Below, one piece after another: positions 7,681 through 16,822 of a DNA stretch of 36,633 bases. This DNA is from Desulfobacteraceae bacterium (GTDB taxonomy: Bacteria; Desulfobacterota; Desulfobacteria; Desulfobacterales; ETH-SRB1), in the NCBI GenBank assembly GCA_013792055.1, contig VMSQ01000212.1, forward strand, positions 1 through 36,633, written 5' to 3'. Position numbers and translations under genes: made by a program. The notes beneath the pieces are model-generated. The model did not search any database. It was not told where the DNA came from and saw only the letters and a program-made list of their open reading frames with translations. Position 1 is the stretch's first letter; every line of letters starts with the position of its first letter.

Positions 7681-9301
7681 CAGCTTCATCCTCCATGCCT
7701 GGTAAATCTTCGCCACGCAGATTCACTGTTTTTTTCTTTTCTCCAGGTATTATCAAGGCATTAGCTACCATCTCGTGAAGACCGGTGACATCGACTTCAG
7801 GAACCCAGTATTGCATAAGAGGTGGAAGCACTGCCCTGTCAATAGCGCAAACACAGGCCAGCATATTTACCCCGTGTTTTTCATGCACATATTTTACTGC
7901 GTTAGCTCTCGGCAAACCTCCTGATAATCTCAGTTCCATGTCTTCACTTGCGTTAAGTCCTGATCCACTGCCGCAACAGAAGGTCTGCTCTCTGATGCAG
8001 TTTATTGGCATGTCATAAAAATTATTACATACATTCTTTATTACATACCGTGGTTCATCAAACATCCCCATTCCCCTTGATGTATTGCAGGAATCGTGAA
8101 AGGTAACCTTTAAATGATCATTACGTTTAGGATCAAGGTTAAGTTTGCCGTGCTTGATAAGGTCAGCAGTAAATTCAGCAATATGTACCATCTTTGTGAC
8201 TTTTGCATTCTCAAATTTAGTGCCGGTTATAGGATTAACCGGTTCCTCAAGGAAATCAGCCGGCCCGTTCATCGTAGCCATATACTGATTGATAACACGC
8301 CACATATGCCCGCATTCACCGCCAAGTATCCATTTTACACCAAGTCTCTTGGCTTCTGCATACATTTTAGCGTTCAGCCTTTTCATTACCTCGTTAGAAG
8401 TAAAAAAGCCGAAGTTACCGCCCTCTGAAGCATAGGTACTCCATGTTATACTAAGCCCGTAATTCACTTTTAAATAATGGTGAAGTATCATATATCCCAT
8501 AGCAGTAAAGGTGCCCGGATCGCCAAACACATCACCGGATGGAGTGATAAAAAGAATGTCAGCTCCTTTTTTATTGAATTGAGGCTCAACCCTTACGCCG
8601 GTTACTTCTTCAATTTCATCAACAAAAAAATCCATCATGTCTTTGAATGCATGCGGCTGGATTCCCATGTGATTTCCTGTTTTGTAGCAATTTGAGACCG
8701 GGGTTGCAATCCAGTCTATGTTTAGCCCCAGAAGATTAAATATCTCCCTGGCCATCATTGTTATTTCCGCTGTATCAATACCATAAGGACAGAATACCGA
8801 ACATCTCCGGCATTCAGTGCACTGAAAGAAATAATACCACCACTCTTTCAGGACATCCAAAGTAAGCTCTCTTGCACCGGCCAGCTTGCCAAGAATTTTA
8901 CCGGCTTTAGTAAAATCGTTCCTGTATACCGACCTCAAGAGTTCGGCTCGAACAACAGGCATGTTTTTGGGATCGCCTGTTCCAATGAAAAAATGGCATT
9001 TGTCAGCACAGGCGCCGCAACGCACGCAAATGTCCATGAAAACTTTGAATGATCTAAACCTTTCCAGCCTGTCCCTTAGCCCCTCAAGAACAATCTCCTT
9101 CCAGTTGGCAGGAAGTTTCCAGTCATCATCAAGCGGATTCCACTCTCTTGCGTATGGCAGGCCAAGTGTTTCAACACTTGGCGGTTTAGCGGCATAACAA
9201 AACATCCCCGCTCTAATTACAGTAGGGGTGTCCATCCACCCTGTACTGGGCGGAGTATAATCTATCCTTGCAATTAATTCATCTGGTTTTAAGTTTGCCA
9301 T
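7673..9301 (-). CDS. dsrK: DsrK, HdrD-like catalytic iron-sulfur subunit
   Basis: Cytoplasmic subunit related to heterodisulfide reductase HdrD, believed to act on the DsrC trisulfide made by DsrAB. It has 542 residues. Two [4Fe-4S] motifs are at Cys92/95/98/102 (CVRCGACADKC) and Cys161/164/167/171 (CTECRRCSVFC). The C-terminal half holds CCG-type cysteines (FHDSCNTSRG, then FCCGSGSG) that ligate the special active-site cluster in this family. The ATG overlaps the dsrM stop as TAATG, and the 3' end overlaps dsrJ by 8 nt, so M, K and J are translationally coupled. Confidence 0.96.
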   Translation of the reverse strand: MANLKPDELIARIDYTPPSTGWMDTPTVIRAGMFCYAAKPPSVETLGLPYAREWNPLDDDWKLPANWKEIVLEGLRDRLERFRSFKVFMDICVRCGACADKCHFFIGTGDPKNMPVVRAELLRSVYRNDFTKAGKILGKLAGARELTLDVLKEWWYYFFQCTECRRCSVFCPYGIDTAEITMMAREIFNLLGLNIDWIATPVSNCYKTGNHMGIQPHAFKDMMDFFVDEIEEVTGVRVEPQFNKKGADILFITPSGDVFGDPGTFTAMGYMILHHYLKVNYGLSITWSTYASEGGNFGFFTSNEVMKRLNAKMYAEAKRLGVKWILGGECGHMWRVINQYMATMNGPADFLEEPVNPITGTKFENAKVTKMVHIAEFTADLIKHGKLNLDPKRNDHLKVTFHDSCNTSRGMGMFDEPRYVIKNVCNNFYDMPINCIREQTFCCGSGSGLNASEDMELRLSGGLPRANAVKYVHEKHGVNMLACVCAIDRAVLPPLMQYWVPEVDVTGLHEMVANALIIPGEKKKTVNLRGEDLPGMEDEADE

Positions 9302-10302
9302 TACAACTCCTTTTCCACTGGGAGTCCAGCTTCTATCATTTTCTCCCTAAAATCATCTTCATATGCTTGATATGTATGTATCTTAACTTCAGGATTCCAC
9401 GGATTTATGTGCCTATAAGCTCTGGTGTTGGTTGGAAGATTCCTGGTCGGACTCAGGAATACTCCTCCCATATGCATCAGCTTACTGAATGGGAAATACG
9501 CCAGCAGAACACTGACAAAAAATACATGGACATAAAAAATAGCACCAATGCCTTCTGGAATGTGTGGATGAAATGTTACCAGACCCATTGTCAGCTCTTT
9601 AACGCCAACGATATTTACCTTTGTAAAATAACGCATCATTATTCCTGATACGGCAATACCGATAATAAGGAATAAGGGGAAGAAGTCTGCGGCAAGTGAA
9701 AAATATCTTATTTGCGGAATTAATATTCTTCTGAGGAGCAAAAATATTACCGCTGCGAGAAGAACTACACCGGAAATCAGGACACCAGGCAGCCCGATCT
9801 GGAGAAATCCGTCAACTTTTTCAAGAATTTGAAGCAAAAAAGGAACGGGCTCAAGGAAAAAACGCAGATGTCTTATCAGCGTTGTAAGAAATGCATAGTG
9901 AAATGCCAGTGAAAACAACCACAACCACTTTTCCCATACATAGGAAATCCTTGGCCCCTCGTTCATTTTGCATTTGGTATTCCTGAATAATGACCGAAAG
10001 AATAATATTTCCAGAATCATTCTTATAACGACGGCACCCCCTGTAAACGGGTTGTCTATTTTATTATGTTTGATCCATGGAAGTGACTTCTGCTGGCCGC
10101 ATGTTGTAGGAATTCGGAATGGAACTGGAGAACTCGCCCAGTCCATGATTCGCATTGCAAATCCCACAACAAATGTAATTATGGCCAGATAAGGGATAAT
10201 AATCCCGAATAGATACTGAAGCCCTGCTGCTTCAACGCCCGCATAGGCAAGCAGAAAAAGAGCAATAACTGCTATGAGGGAATACAAGTACTTTTCATTC
10301 AT
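9301..10302 (-). CDS. dsrM: DsrM, membrane cytochrome b subunit
   Basis: NarI-like diheme cytochrome b that oxidises menaquinol and passes electrons to DsrK. It has 333 residues from the second ATG (10302), with about six hydrophobic segments and a cytoplasmic tail of about 50 residues. I chose 10302 because GAGG lies 8 nt upstream; the in-frame ATG at 10308 is only about 2 nt from that site. It follows the RsbRD-type gene by about 80 nt and couples directly to dsrK. Confidence 0.93.
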   Translation of the reverse strand: MNEKYLYSLIAVIALFLLAYAGVEAAGLQYLFGIIIPYLAIITFVVGFAMRIMDWASSPVPFRIPTTCGQQKSLPWIKHNKIDNPFTGGAVVIRMILEILFFRSLFRNTKCKMNEGPRISYVWEKWLWLFSLAFHYAFLTTLIRHLRFFLEPVPFLLQILEKVDGFLQIGLPGVLISGVVLLAAVIFLLLRRILIPQIRYFSLAADFFPLFLIIGIAVSGIMMRYFTKVNIVGVKELTMGLVTFHPHIPEGIGAIFYVHVFFVSVLLAYFPFSKLMHMGGVFLSPTRNLPTNTRAYRHINPWNPEVKIHTYQAYEDDFREKMIEAGLPVEKEL

Positions 10303-10384
10303 TAACATTACCTCGCTCTATGGCTTCACAGCAACTTTCAAATTTTACTTGCTGCTTGAAGCCTCCATAGTAATATTTGAATCT

Positions 10385-10912
10385 TCAGAGACTCGGTCCA
10401 TCTGCCGAAGTCTCAGCTAACAAACCCGCTCTCTCAAATGCGCGGAATGTTCTGTTTCTCTCTTCATTTGCCTTTATCTCATAAACCTGCTCTCTGCATT
10501 TCATATAGACATCAAAGGCAATCAAAGCCAATTCATCGATCTTTAATTCAAAAACTAATAACTCTTTTAAAATATCGTTATCTGAAAATTCTTTCTTAAA
10601 ACTTTCTCTGATAACTTTTTTTAACGACAAGATAAAGCCGATCGATTGTGAAGATGAAAGGATGGGCTGAACAGCTCTGACCCTGATAATGGGATAAAGA
10701 TAAGAGGTTATGGATTTATAATCCATTTCATTAAGGAGCTCATCAAAAAGTGGCCCTAAATTAGAAAAGGTATTTCCAACCGGATTAGCAAAAGGATCTT
10801 TCTGGCTCTTTATAAATTTAGAGGTGTCAGCAGGATAGGCATCAATAGCTAAAGATAGCCATTTTTTTACAATAGCATCTTTGTTTCGCTTTAATAAATT
10901 GTCCAGCCTCAT
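10385..10912 (-). CDS. RsbRD N-terminal-domain protein, first gene of dsrMKJOP operon
   Basis: A 175-residue soluble protein that looks like the RsbT co-antagonist RsbRD N-terminal (globin-like helical) domain alone. It starts MRLDNLLKRNKDAIVKKWL, and its helical body contains YLYPIIRVRAVQP. It has no STAS domain and no cysteine cluster. Such genes are commonly seen just before dsrM in sulfate reducers. A sensory or regulatory role is inference. The Shine-Dalgarno is weak. The leader of about 128 nt from the promoter at 11047 contains 8-bp tandem units (CAGGCTTT at 11001-11020). Confidence 0.8.
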   Translation of the reverse strand: MRLDNLLKRNKDAIVKKWLSLAIDAYPADTSKFIKSQKDPFANPVGNTFSNLGPLFDELLNEMDYKSITSYLYPIIRVRAVQPILSSSQSIGFILSLKKVIRESFKKEFSDNDILKELLVFELKIDELALIAFDVYMKCREQVYEIKANEERNRTFRAFERAGLLAETSADGPSL

Positions 10913-11046
10913 ATTGCAGGTCCAATCTTAATTTCGCATTTTTAAATAAAAAATGATACCTAAAATAAATTGGCAACACTCAACAAATTAATAAGAAAAA
11001 CAGGCTTTCAGGCTTTCAGGCATATGAATCAGACTTTGAGTTGTAG

Positions 11047-11075
11047 CTTATAAACAAATAACTAAATTTTGTCAA
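11047..11075 (-). promoter_or_regulatory. Strong sigma70 promoter of the dsrMKJOP operon
   Basis: On the minus strand: TTGACA (11070-11075), 17-nt spacer, TATAAG (11047-11052). This is 11 of 12 consensus positions with ideal spacing, giving transcription from about 11040 and a leader of about 128 nt. The 10913-11209 region otherwise holds CAGGCTTT tandem units and the acnA promoter candidate. Confidence 0.8.
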
Positions 11076-11158
11076 GAATAAAAAGATGAAAAAGATGACA
11101 AGCCAGTTACTAAATCTAATTTATAACAAAAGGTTGTAAAGTTATTTTTTTTATGTTT

Positions 11159-11187
11159 TTAAGGCTTTTGGTCAAAATAACTATAAT
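11159..11187 (+). promoter_or_regulatory. Promoter candidate for aconitase
   Basis: Perfect -10 TATAAT at 11182-11187, with a poor -35 TTAAGG 17 nt upstream. Transcription would begin near 11194, shortly before the GGGGAG ribosome site at about 11200. That would exclude the in-frame ATG at 11153 as a start. Confidence 0.4.
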
Positions 11188-11209
11188 TGGGAAAATATTG
11201 GGGAGTTAT

Positions 11210-13852
11210 ATGGCTATTCTTAAGAACAGTTTTGGAACAAAATCCACTTTAAACACTTCAGATGGTCAAGTTAATTATTTCAGTCTCAGCAAATTAGCGG
11301 ATTCAGGTTTTACTGGAATTGACCGATTGCCTTTTAGCATAAAAATCCTTCTTGAAAACCTTGTTAGAAATGAAGACGGAATTATTATAAAAACAAGCGA
11401 TATAGAAAATATGGGCAGGTGGGATGCTGATGCCTCGGTATGTCATGAAGTGCCCTTTATGCCCGCCCGCATACTGTTGCAGGATTTTACAGGAGTTCCT
11501 TCTTTAGTTGACATGGCCGGTATGCGCGAAGCTGCAAAACGCCTACAAATCAACCCAACAAAAATAAATCCAACTATTCCAGTCGAGCTTATAATAGACC
11601 ACTCGGTTCAGGTTGATTCTTTTGGGTCCAAAGAATCTTTTGAATATAATGTTGAAAAAGAATTTGAACGTAATTTTGAGCGATATACCTTTTTGCGATG
11701 GGGCCAGAAAAATTTCGAAAATTTCAACGTCGTCCCTCCAGCCACAGGTATAATACACCAGGTAAACCTGGAATATCTTGCCAGAGTTATATTTGTAAAA
11801 AACATTAACGGCCAAAGAATGGCCTTCCCTGATACTCTAATCGGACTTGATTCACATACAACTATGATCAATGGACTTGGTGTGGTTGGCTGGGGCGTCG
11901 GAGGGATAGAGGCGGAAGCTGTTATGCTGGGCAGTCCATATTACCTGCTTACTCCGCAAGTGATAGGTTTTCAATTAACAGGCGAGCTTCCTGAAGGCAC
12001 AACAGCCACAGACCTTGTACTTACAATTACCGAGTTGCTGCGAAAAAAAGGAGTGGTTGGAAAATTCGTCGAATTCTTTGGACCCGGCGTTAATGCCTTA
12101 AGCTTGGAAGATCGCGCTACTATAGCAAATATGGCTCCTGAATACGGTGCAACAATGGGGTTTTTCCCTGTGGATGACGAAACAATAAACTACCTTCGTT
12201 TAACCGGTCGCCCCGACAATGTTATTACCCTTATAGAAAGCTATTGTAAAGAACAGGGGATCTTCAGAACAGAAACAATGGAAGATCCGCTTTTTAACGA
12301 TACAATCCAACTTGATATGGGGAAAATAGAGCCGAGCATGGCAGGCCCAAGACGCCCCCAGGAGAGAATTCCTCTTTCTAAAATTAAAAAAACTTTCATA
12401 AACGAATTTAAGGACGCGTCTTCAGCTGACGGATCGTCACTCAGCAACGGGTCAGTTGTGATTGCATCAATTACAAGCTGTACCAATACATCGAATCCAA
12501 ATGTCCTGATCGGCGCCGGGCTCCTGGCTAAAAAAGCCGTTGAACGGGGGCTATCAGTAAAACCATGGGTCAAAACCAGTTTTGCTCCGGGATCAAAAGC
12601 TGCAATCAATTATCTAAAAGCAGCGGAGCTTATGCCTTATCTTGAGGCTTTAAAGTTCCATCTTGTGGCATATGGATGCACCACATGCATTGGGAACAGC
12701 GGCCCTCTCTCAAAACCTGTTGCAGACACAATAAAAAAACATAACCTTGTGGTGGCATCCGTCATCAGCGGCAACCGTAATTTTGAAGGAAGAATTTCTC
12801 CTCTTACCAGGGCTAACTTTCTTGCTTCACCACCATTAGTTATTGCTTTTGCTATTTCCGGAAAGGTTACCATTGACTTTGCCAAAGAACCAATAGCATT
12901 GGATAACGACGGCAAGCCTGTATATCTTCATGAAATCTGGCCATCAACTGAAGAAATTAAAAAGACCGTGAAAAGAGTTGTTCGTCCGGAAATGTACAAA
13001 AAAGCTTATGAAAATGCGTTTGAAGGATCAAATCAATGGCAAGCTCTTCCTGTTCCTGAAGGAACGCTTTTTAATTGGGACCCAAAATCCACATACATCA
13101 AAGAGCCTCCTTTTTTAAAAGACATAAACAAAACAATTCCTGAACTTCAGGATATAAAAGGAGCCAGGATTCTGGCATTACTGGGCGATAGTGTAACAAC
13201 CGATCACATATCACCTGCGGGCGCAATCCCGGTTGACAGCCCGGCAGGAGCATATCTTATCGACCAGGGTTTAACTCCCTCTGAATTCAATTCTTTCGGG
13301 TCGCGCCGCGGAAATCATGAAGTAATGCTGAGAGGCACCTTTGGAAACATCCGCTTAAAAAATAAGCTTGTACCCGGCATTGACGGCGGCTGGACGGTTT
13401 TTTTGCCAGATGGTAAAAAAATGACAATATATGAAGCTGCAATGCAATACCAAAAAGAAGCTACGCCATTGCTGATTATTGCAGGCAAAAATTACGGTAC
13501 GGGCAGTTCACGCGACTGGGCTGCCAAAGGAACATATCTCTTGGGAATAAAGGCGGTAATTGCTGAAAGTTTTGAACGCATACACAGAAGCAATCTGATA
13601 TGTATGGGAATTCTGCCTCTCCAGTTCAAACCCGGCGAAAACCATAAATCCCTGGACCTGGATGGTACCGAAACTTATGAAATAGCTGGAATAGAAAATA
13701 AGCTTGAACCTTTGAAAGAGCTTACTGTTTTTGCTCAAGGCAAAGACAGTAAAAGAACTAAGTTCCGGGTTATTGCGAGAATCGACTCTCCAATAGAGCT
13801 TAATTATTACAGACATGGGGGGATACTGGCTTATGTCCTGCGCAATATGTAA
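11210..13852 (+). CDS. acnA: Aconitate hydratase, AcnA type
   Basis: [4Fe-4S] enzyme interconverting citrate and isocitrate in the cytoplasm. It has 880 residues from the ATG at 11210, which has GGGGAG 6 nt upstream; a longer in-frame ATG at 11153 adds 19 hydrophobic residues and lacks a ribosome site. Cluster cysteines lie in SCTNTSNP and GCTTCIGNSGPL. Substrate and domain-4 motifs are GDSVTTDHISPAGAIP and GTGSSRDWAAKGT, in the order of the AcnA/IRP1 family. It is divergent from the dsrMKJOP operon. In a sulfate reducer it serves 2-oxoglutarate synthesis or an oxidative citric acid cycle. Confidence 0.96.
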   Translation: MAILKNSFGTKSTLNTSDGQVNYFSLSKLADSGFTGIDRLPFSIKILLENLVRNEDGIIIKTSDIENMGRWDADASVCHEVPFMPARILLQDFTGVPSLVDMAGMREAAKRLQINPTKINPTIPVELIIDHSVQVDSFGSKESFEYNVEKEFERNFERYTFLRWGQKNFENFNVVPPATGIIHQVNLEYLARVIFVKNINGQRMAFPDTLIGLDSHTTMINGLGVVGWGVGGIEAEAVMLGSPYYLLTPQVIGFQLTGELPEGTTATDLVLTITELLRKKGVVGKFVEFFGPGVNALSLEDRATIANMAPEYGATMGFFPVDDETINYLRLTGRPDNVITLIESYCKEQGIFRTETMEDPLFNDTIQLDMGKIEPSMAGPRRPQERIPLSKIKKTFINEFKDASSADGSSLSNGSVVIASITSCTNTSNPNVLIGAGLLAKKAVERGLSVKPWVKTSFAPGSKAAINYLKAAELMPYLEALKFHLVAYGCTTCIGNSGPLSKPVADTIKKHNLVVASVISGNRNFEGRISPLTRANFLASPPLVIAFAISGKVTIDFAKEPIALDNDGKPVYLHEIWPSTEEIKKTVKRVVRPEMYKKAYENAFEGSNQWQALPVPEGTLFNWDPKSTYIKEPPFLKDINKTIPELQDIKGARILALLGDSVTTDHISPAGAIPVDSPAGAYLIDQGLTPSEFNSFGSRRGNHEVMLRGTFGNIRLKNKLVPGIDGGWTVFLPDGKKMTIYEAAMQYQKEATPLLIIAGKNYGTGSSRDWAAKGTYLLGIKAVIAESFERIHRSNLICMGILPLQFKPGENHKSLDLDGTETYEIAGIENKLEPLKELTVFAQGKDSKRTKFRVIARIDSPIELNYYRHGGILAYVLRNM

Positions 13853-13863
13853 TAAATTCTTGT

Positions 13864-13889
13864 AACCGTGAACGCTGAACCCTGAACCG
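13864..13889. repeat. Half-site of the GGTTCAC-family repeat after acnA
   Basis: AACCGTGAACGCTGAACC and a following CTGAACCG are the reverse-complement form of the GGTTCAC unit. No partner arm is seen nearby, so this looks like a decayed or single-arm copy between acnA and the radical SAM gene. Confidence 0.55.
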
Positions 13890-13940
13890 TCATGTTTTAC
13901 CTTGACATCAACCTGCCTGTTTCCTATAAAACTTTCTTCT

Positions 13941-15224
13941 ATGAATGTTCTGCTGATTGAAATAAACCCTTTTGTACAGGAAACAACACCTATCTCGCTG
14001 GGATACATTGCCTCCTTCCTCAAATCCAAAGGCTTTGGTGTAAAAATATTGTCTATTGGACAGAACACTTCCTTATCGCGTTCTGCTTTTCACGAAATTA
14101 TACACAGCTTTAAACCTGCTCTGGTTGGATTTTCCGCCTATCAGAGAATTATGCTATATATAATAGGACTCGCCAAATTCATAAAATCGATCGACAATAA
14201 CATTAAAATAGCCATAGGCGGCCCACAGGCCACCTTTATGCCCTCGGCTGCTTTTGCAGAGCTACCCGATGTAGATTATATATGCCGTTCTCCGGGCGAA
14301 ATTACCTTGCTGGGAATTGCGCAAGCTATTGAGAATGGAACACCTTTTTTGAATCTTTCCGGTGTCAGTTACAAAGATGACAATGATGCTGTTCTTGATA
14401 CACCGGAACTTGAAGGCTACACAGATTTAGATCGTTATCCCTCAGCATATCTGAATGACGTTTTTGATTATTCGCGTATGCGGGAGGCAATTATGCTGAC
14501 ATCTCGAGGATGTCCCCACCACTGCATATACTGTTACACCCCCCATGCCTTCAAACACAAAATAAGCTACCATTCCGTAGAAAGGGTCATTGAAGAAATT
14601 AGATGGATAAGAAAAAAGGGAATAAAAAGTCTTTGGTTTGCTGATCCGAATATTTCTTATAAACCGTCACGGCTTATAGAGATTCTTGATGGAATTTTAC
14701 AAGAAGGCATTGAGACTGAAATCTGGTTACAAACTCGTGTAGATCTTGTAACTCCGGAGTTGCTGAAAAAGATGAAAAGGGCAGGTGTAAAAACCATTGC
14801 CTTTGGACTTGAATCAGCCTCAGAACGTGTCCTGTCAAGGCTTGGCAAGCATATAACTCTTGACAAGGTAGCTGAAGCAATCAGACTTGCCCAGAAGCAT
14901 GGTATAGAAGTTGAACTTTTTACCATATATGGCCTCCCCTATGAAACCTTTGAGGATGCGGTGAAAACCCTGGAGTTTGTGAAGAAAAACAAGGTCAAGA
15001 TAATGGGCAATACAAACTCCCAGCAATTGCAAATCTATTTTGGCACACATATGGCTCGACACTATGAGGACTACAATATACGCCCCTTGAACAACAACCG
15101 CCCGGCATATCTGTCCATCGGTTCTCAGTACGAAACCGACCACATTGGCCGCAATGAGTTACACCAGATTCAACAACTGTGGCAGGCCAATTCAATAGAT
15201 GGTGGGAAACGAATTGTGTCGTGA
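13941..15224 (+). CDS. B12-binding-domain radical SAM protein, substrate unknown
   Basis: It has 427 residues. The N-terminal part (about 1-130) looks like a cobalamin-binding Rossmann domain of the BchE/methyltransferase type, without the DxHxxG ligand motif (GFSAYQ...IAIGGPQATFMP). The radical SAM core has the CxxxCxxC cluster at Cys191, Cys195 and Cys198 (RGCPHHCIYCYTP), followed by FGLESASERVL and IYGLPYETFEDA. No C-terminal SPASM cluster is present. The ATG at 13941 is chosen because upstream in-frame starts are only TTG; no clear Shine-Dalgarno is visible. It is followed 48 nt later by a SPASM-like/TPR gene, suggesting a two-protein enzyme. Class is firm; reaction unknown. Confidence 0.88.
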   Translation: MNVLLIEINPFVQETTPISLGYIASFLKSKGFGVKILSIGQNTSLSRSAFHEIIHSFKPALVGFSAYQRIMLYIIGLAKFIKSIDNNIKIAIGGPQATFMPSAAFAELPDVDYICRSPGEITLLGIAQAIENGTPFLNLSGVSYKDDNDAVLDTPELEGYTDLDRYPSAYLNDVFDYSRMREAIMLTSRGCPHHCIYCYTPHAFKHKISYHSVERVIEEIRWIRKKGIKSLWFADPNISYKPSRLIEILDGILQEGIETEIWLQTRVDLVTPELLKKMKRAGVKTIAFGLESASERVLSRLGKHITLDKVAEAIRLAQKHGIEVELFTIYGLPYETFEDAVKTLEFVKKNKVKIMGNTNSQQLQIYFGTHMARHYEDYNIRPLNNNRPAYLSIGSQYETDHIGRNELHQIQQLWQANSIDGGKRIVS

Positions 15225-15272
15225 TAAGATAGCGAATTGGTTTCTGAATAGGGTAAAGGACTAAATAAAATA

Positions 15273-16805
15273 ATGATTCCTGCCTTTAATAAAATATATA
15301 TAATACTTGGAAAACACGACAATGAAAATCTTGAATGGGTTTTGCGGACTTTATCGTTCCTATATTCATATGTTAACCTGACATCAAATATTTATCTTGT
15401 ATCGGAAAATCTTCCTGACAGCATGCCCCAGGTGGAACGTATCCAGAAAAATATCAACGAGTTTCTCAGCGAAAACCTTTTTGCCAGGCTCTATGTACAT
15501 ATTGTCCATCCTACCCCGCAACCAGCCATGAATGGCATAACGCTATGTTATCAATACCTGAAACAATCGACTGACAAATTTGACCAGGAAGGTTACATAC
15601 ACCAGGAACTGCCAAGGCTTATATCACTGCCGGTTCTTGTTCCAGATGATGAATGCAAGCCGACCCAACTTATAGATCTACTTAATGTGCTAAAAAATTC
15701 TTTTTTGTTGCCCAGCCTTTACCTGAACAAAGATACTTTAAATCTGGCAAAAGATGAAAAGCTTCTGTCTTTGACGGACAAAGTTTACTATGGCATTGGA
15801 AACTCCAGAAAGATGACAGACGTTGTTTATAATCTATTTTGTCAAGATATCATTGATGATTCATTGGACAAGTTAGAGAATAACGATTTATCCATGACAG
15901 ACCCTTGCCCTGATTCGCTCATTATCTCGGCTCAAAATTGTAATGTTTACAGTTGTATGGAAGCATTTCTCAAAAATGAAAGCCTGGCAAAAATTTATGG
16001 GATACATAGTTTGGAAGAACTCCTGGCCCATTATTATAAACAAGACAAATCTAAAAGAGACTGCCTTGGATGCAGAGAAAAGGTGATTGGTTCTTCTGTA
16101 GATTTGCCCAAGTCTCTTGACACGAACCAAAAGACAGGAGCGTTGCTCTATCATTTTGGAATGTTACGCCAGGAGTCGGAAGACGATTTTCAGGCCGTAA
16201 AAAACTTTAAGCAATCCCTGGAGCTCTCTCCGATTGAAGAAACCGATCCTATTTATTTCCGACTTGGCCTTGGATACACCAAGATTGGGCAGTACGATCA
16301 AGCTCTTAAAGCCTTTAACAGCGTTGAACTAGGATACCAAGGTCAATATTTTTTCCATTTTTATAAAGGGCTTTGTTATTTTGAAACAGGAGACTATGTC
16401 ACAGCTCTGGAAGAATTTTCAAAGGCCTTGCAATCTGAGACTCAACATGATGACCGGATCAGGATTTTGATCTATATGGGAACATGTTTCAACAACCTTG
16501 GCAACTATGAGCAGGCCGTGGGCGAATTGGAAAAAGCCAAGGAAACGGCAGGCCATGTGAAAGAGATTTATAATACTCTTGGCTTTTCTTATTTCATGAT
16601 TAAAGACTATGATAAGTCTATTGAAAACCTTAAAATGGCTGTTGAAATCGATCCTTTTTCTGCTATTGATTATGCCAGTCTTGGATCTAATTACCGTGAA
16701 AAAGGAGATCTTAACACGGCAATCGGGATGTACGAAAAAGCCTTGGCATTGGATCCAGGCATGACATCTGTAAGGGAAAATCTTGAAAGGCTGAAAAAGC
16801 TATAA
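15273..16805 (+). CDS. Protein with SPASM-like cysteine cluster and C-terminal TPRs
   Basis: A 510-residue protein. Residues 1-205 are unassigned (alternating strand/helix pattern from NKIYIILGKHDNENLEW, no CxxxCxxC). Residues 212-267 resemble the end of a SPASM domain: Cys212, Cys223, Cys228, then Cys264 and Cys267, with the usual order of LIISAQNCNVYSC, SLEEL and CLGC. Residues about 290-505 are TPRs (for example LGLGYTKIGQYDQALKAF and LGSNYREKGDLNTAIGMYEKAL). No signal peptide or membrane segment. It lies in the same direction as the radical SAM gene. One reading is an auxiliary-cluster and peptide-recognition partner of that enzyme; the domain call is by eye. Confidence 0.7.
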   Translation: MIPAFNKIYIILGKHDNENLEWVLRTLSFLYSYVNLTSNIYLVSENLPDSMPQVERIQKNINEFLSENLFARLYVHIVHPTPQPAMNGITLCYQYLKQSTDKFDQEGYIHQELPRLISLPVLVPDDECKPTQLIDLLNVLKNSFLLPSLYLNKDTLNLAKDEKLLSLTDKVYYGIGNSRKMTDVVYNLFCQDIIDDSLDKLENNDLSMTDPCPDSLIISAQNCNVYSCMEAFLKNESLAKIYGIHSLEELLAHYYKQDKSKRDCLGCREKVIGSSVDLPKSLDTNQKTGALLYHFGMLRQESEDDFQAVKNFKQSLELSPIEETDPIYFRLGLGYTKIGQYDQALKAFNSVELGYQGQYFFHFYKGLCYFETGDYVTALEEFSKALQSETQHDDRIRILIYMGTCFNNLGNYEQAVGELEKAKETAGHVKEIYNTLGFSYFMIKDYDKSIENLKMAVEIDPFSAIDYASLGSNYREKGDLNTAIGMYEKALALDPGMTSVRENLERLKKL

Positions 16806-16822
16806 AAAAATTTCTGACAAGG

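Noticed and set aside
9268-9648. 126-codon plus-strand frame across the dsrK/dsrM junction
   Set aside because: Antisense to two firm dsr genes; it reads the complement of conserved codons.
13892-13960. Short frame from ATG 13892 before the radical SAM gene
   Set aside because: It is in a different frame, about 22 codons, with no ribosome site, and ends inside the radical SAM gene.
13508-14068. 186-codon minus-strand frame
   Set aside because: It overlaps the conserved end of aconitase and the start of the radical SAM gene on the other strand; no ribosome site or family likeness.
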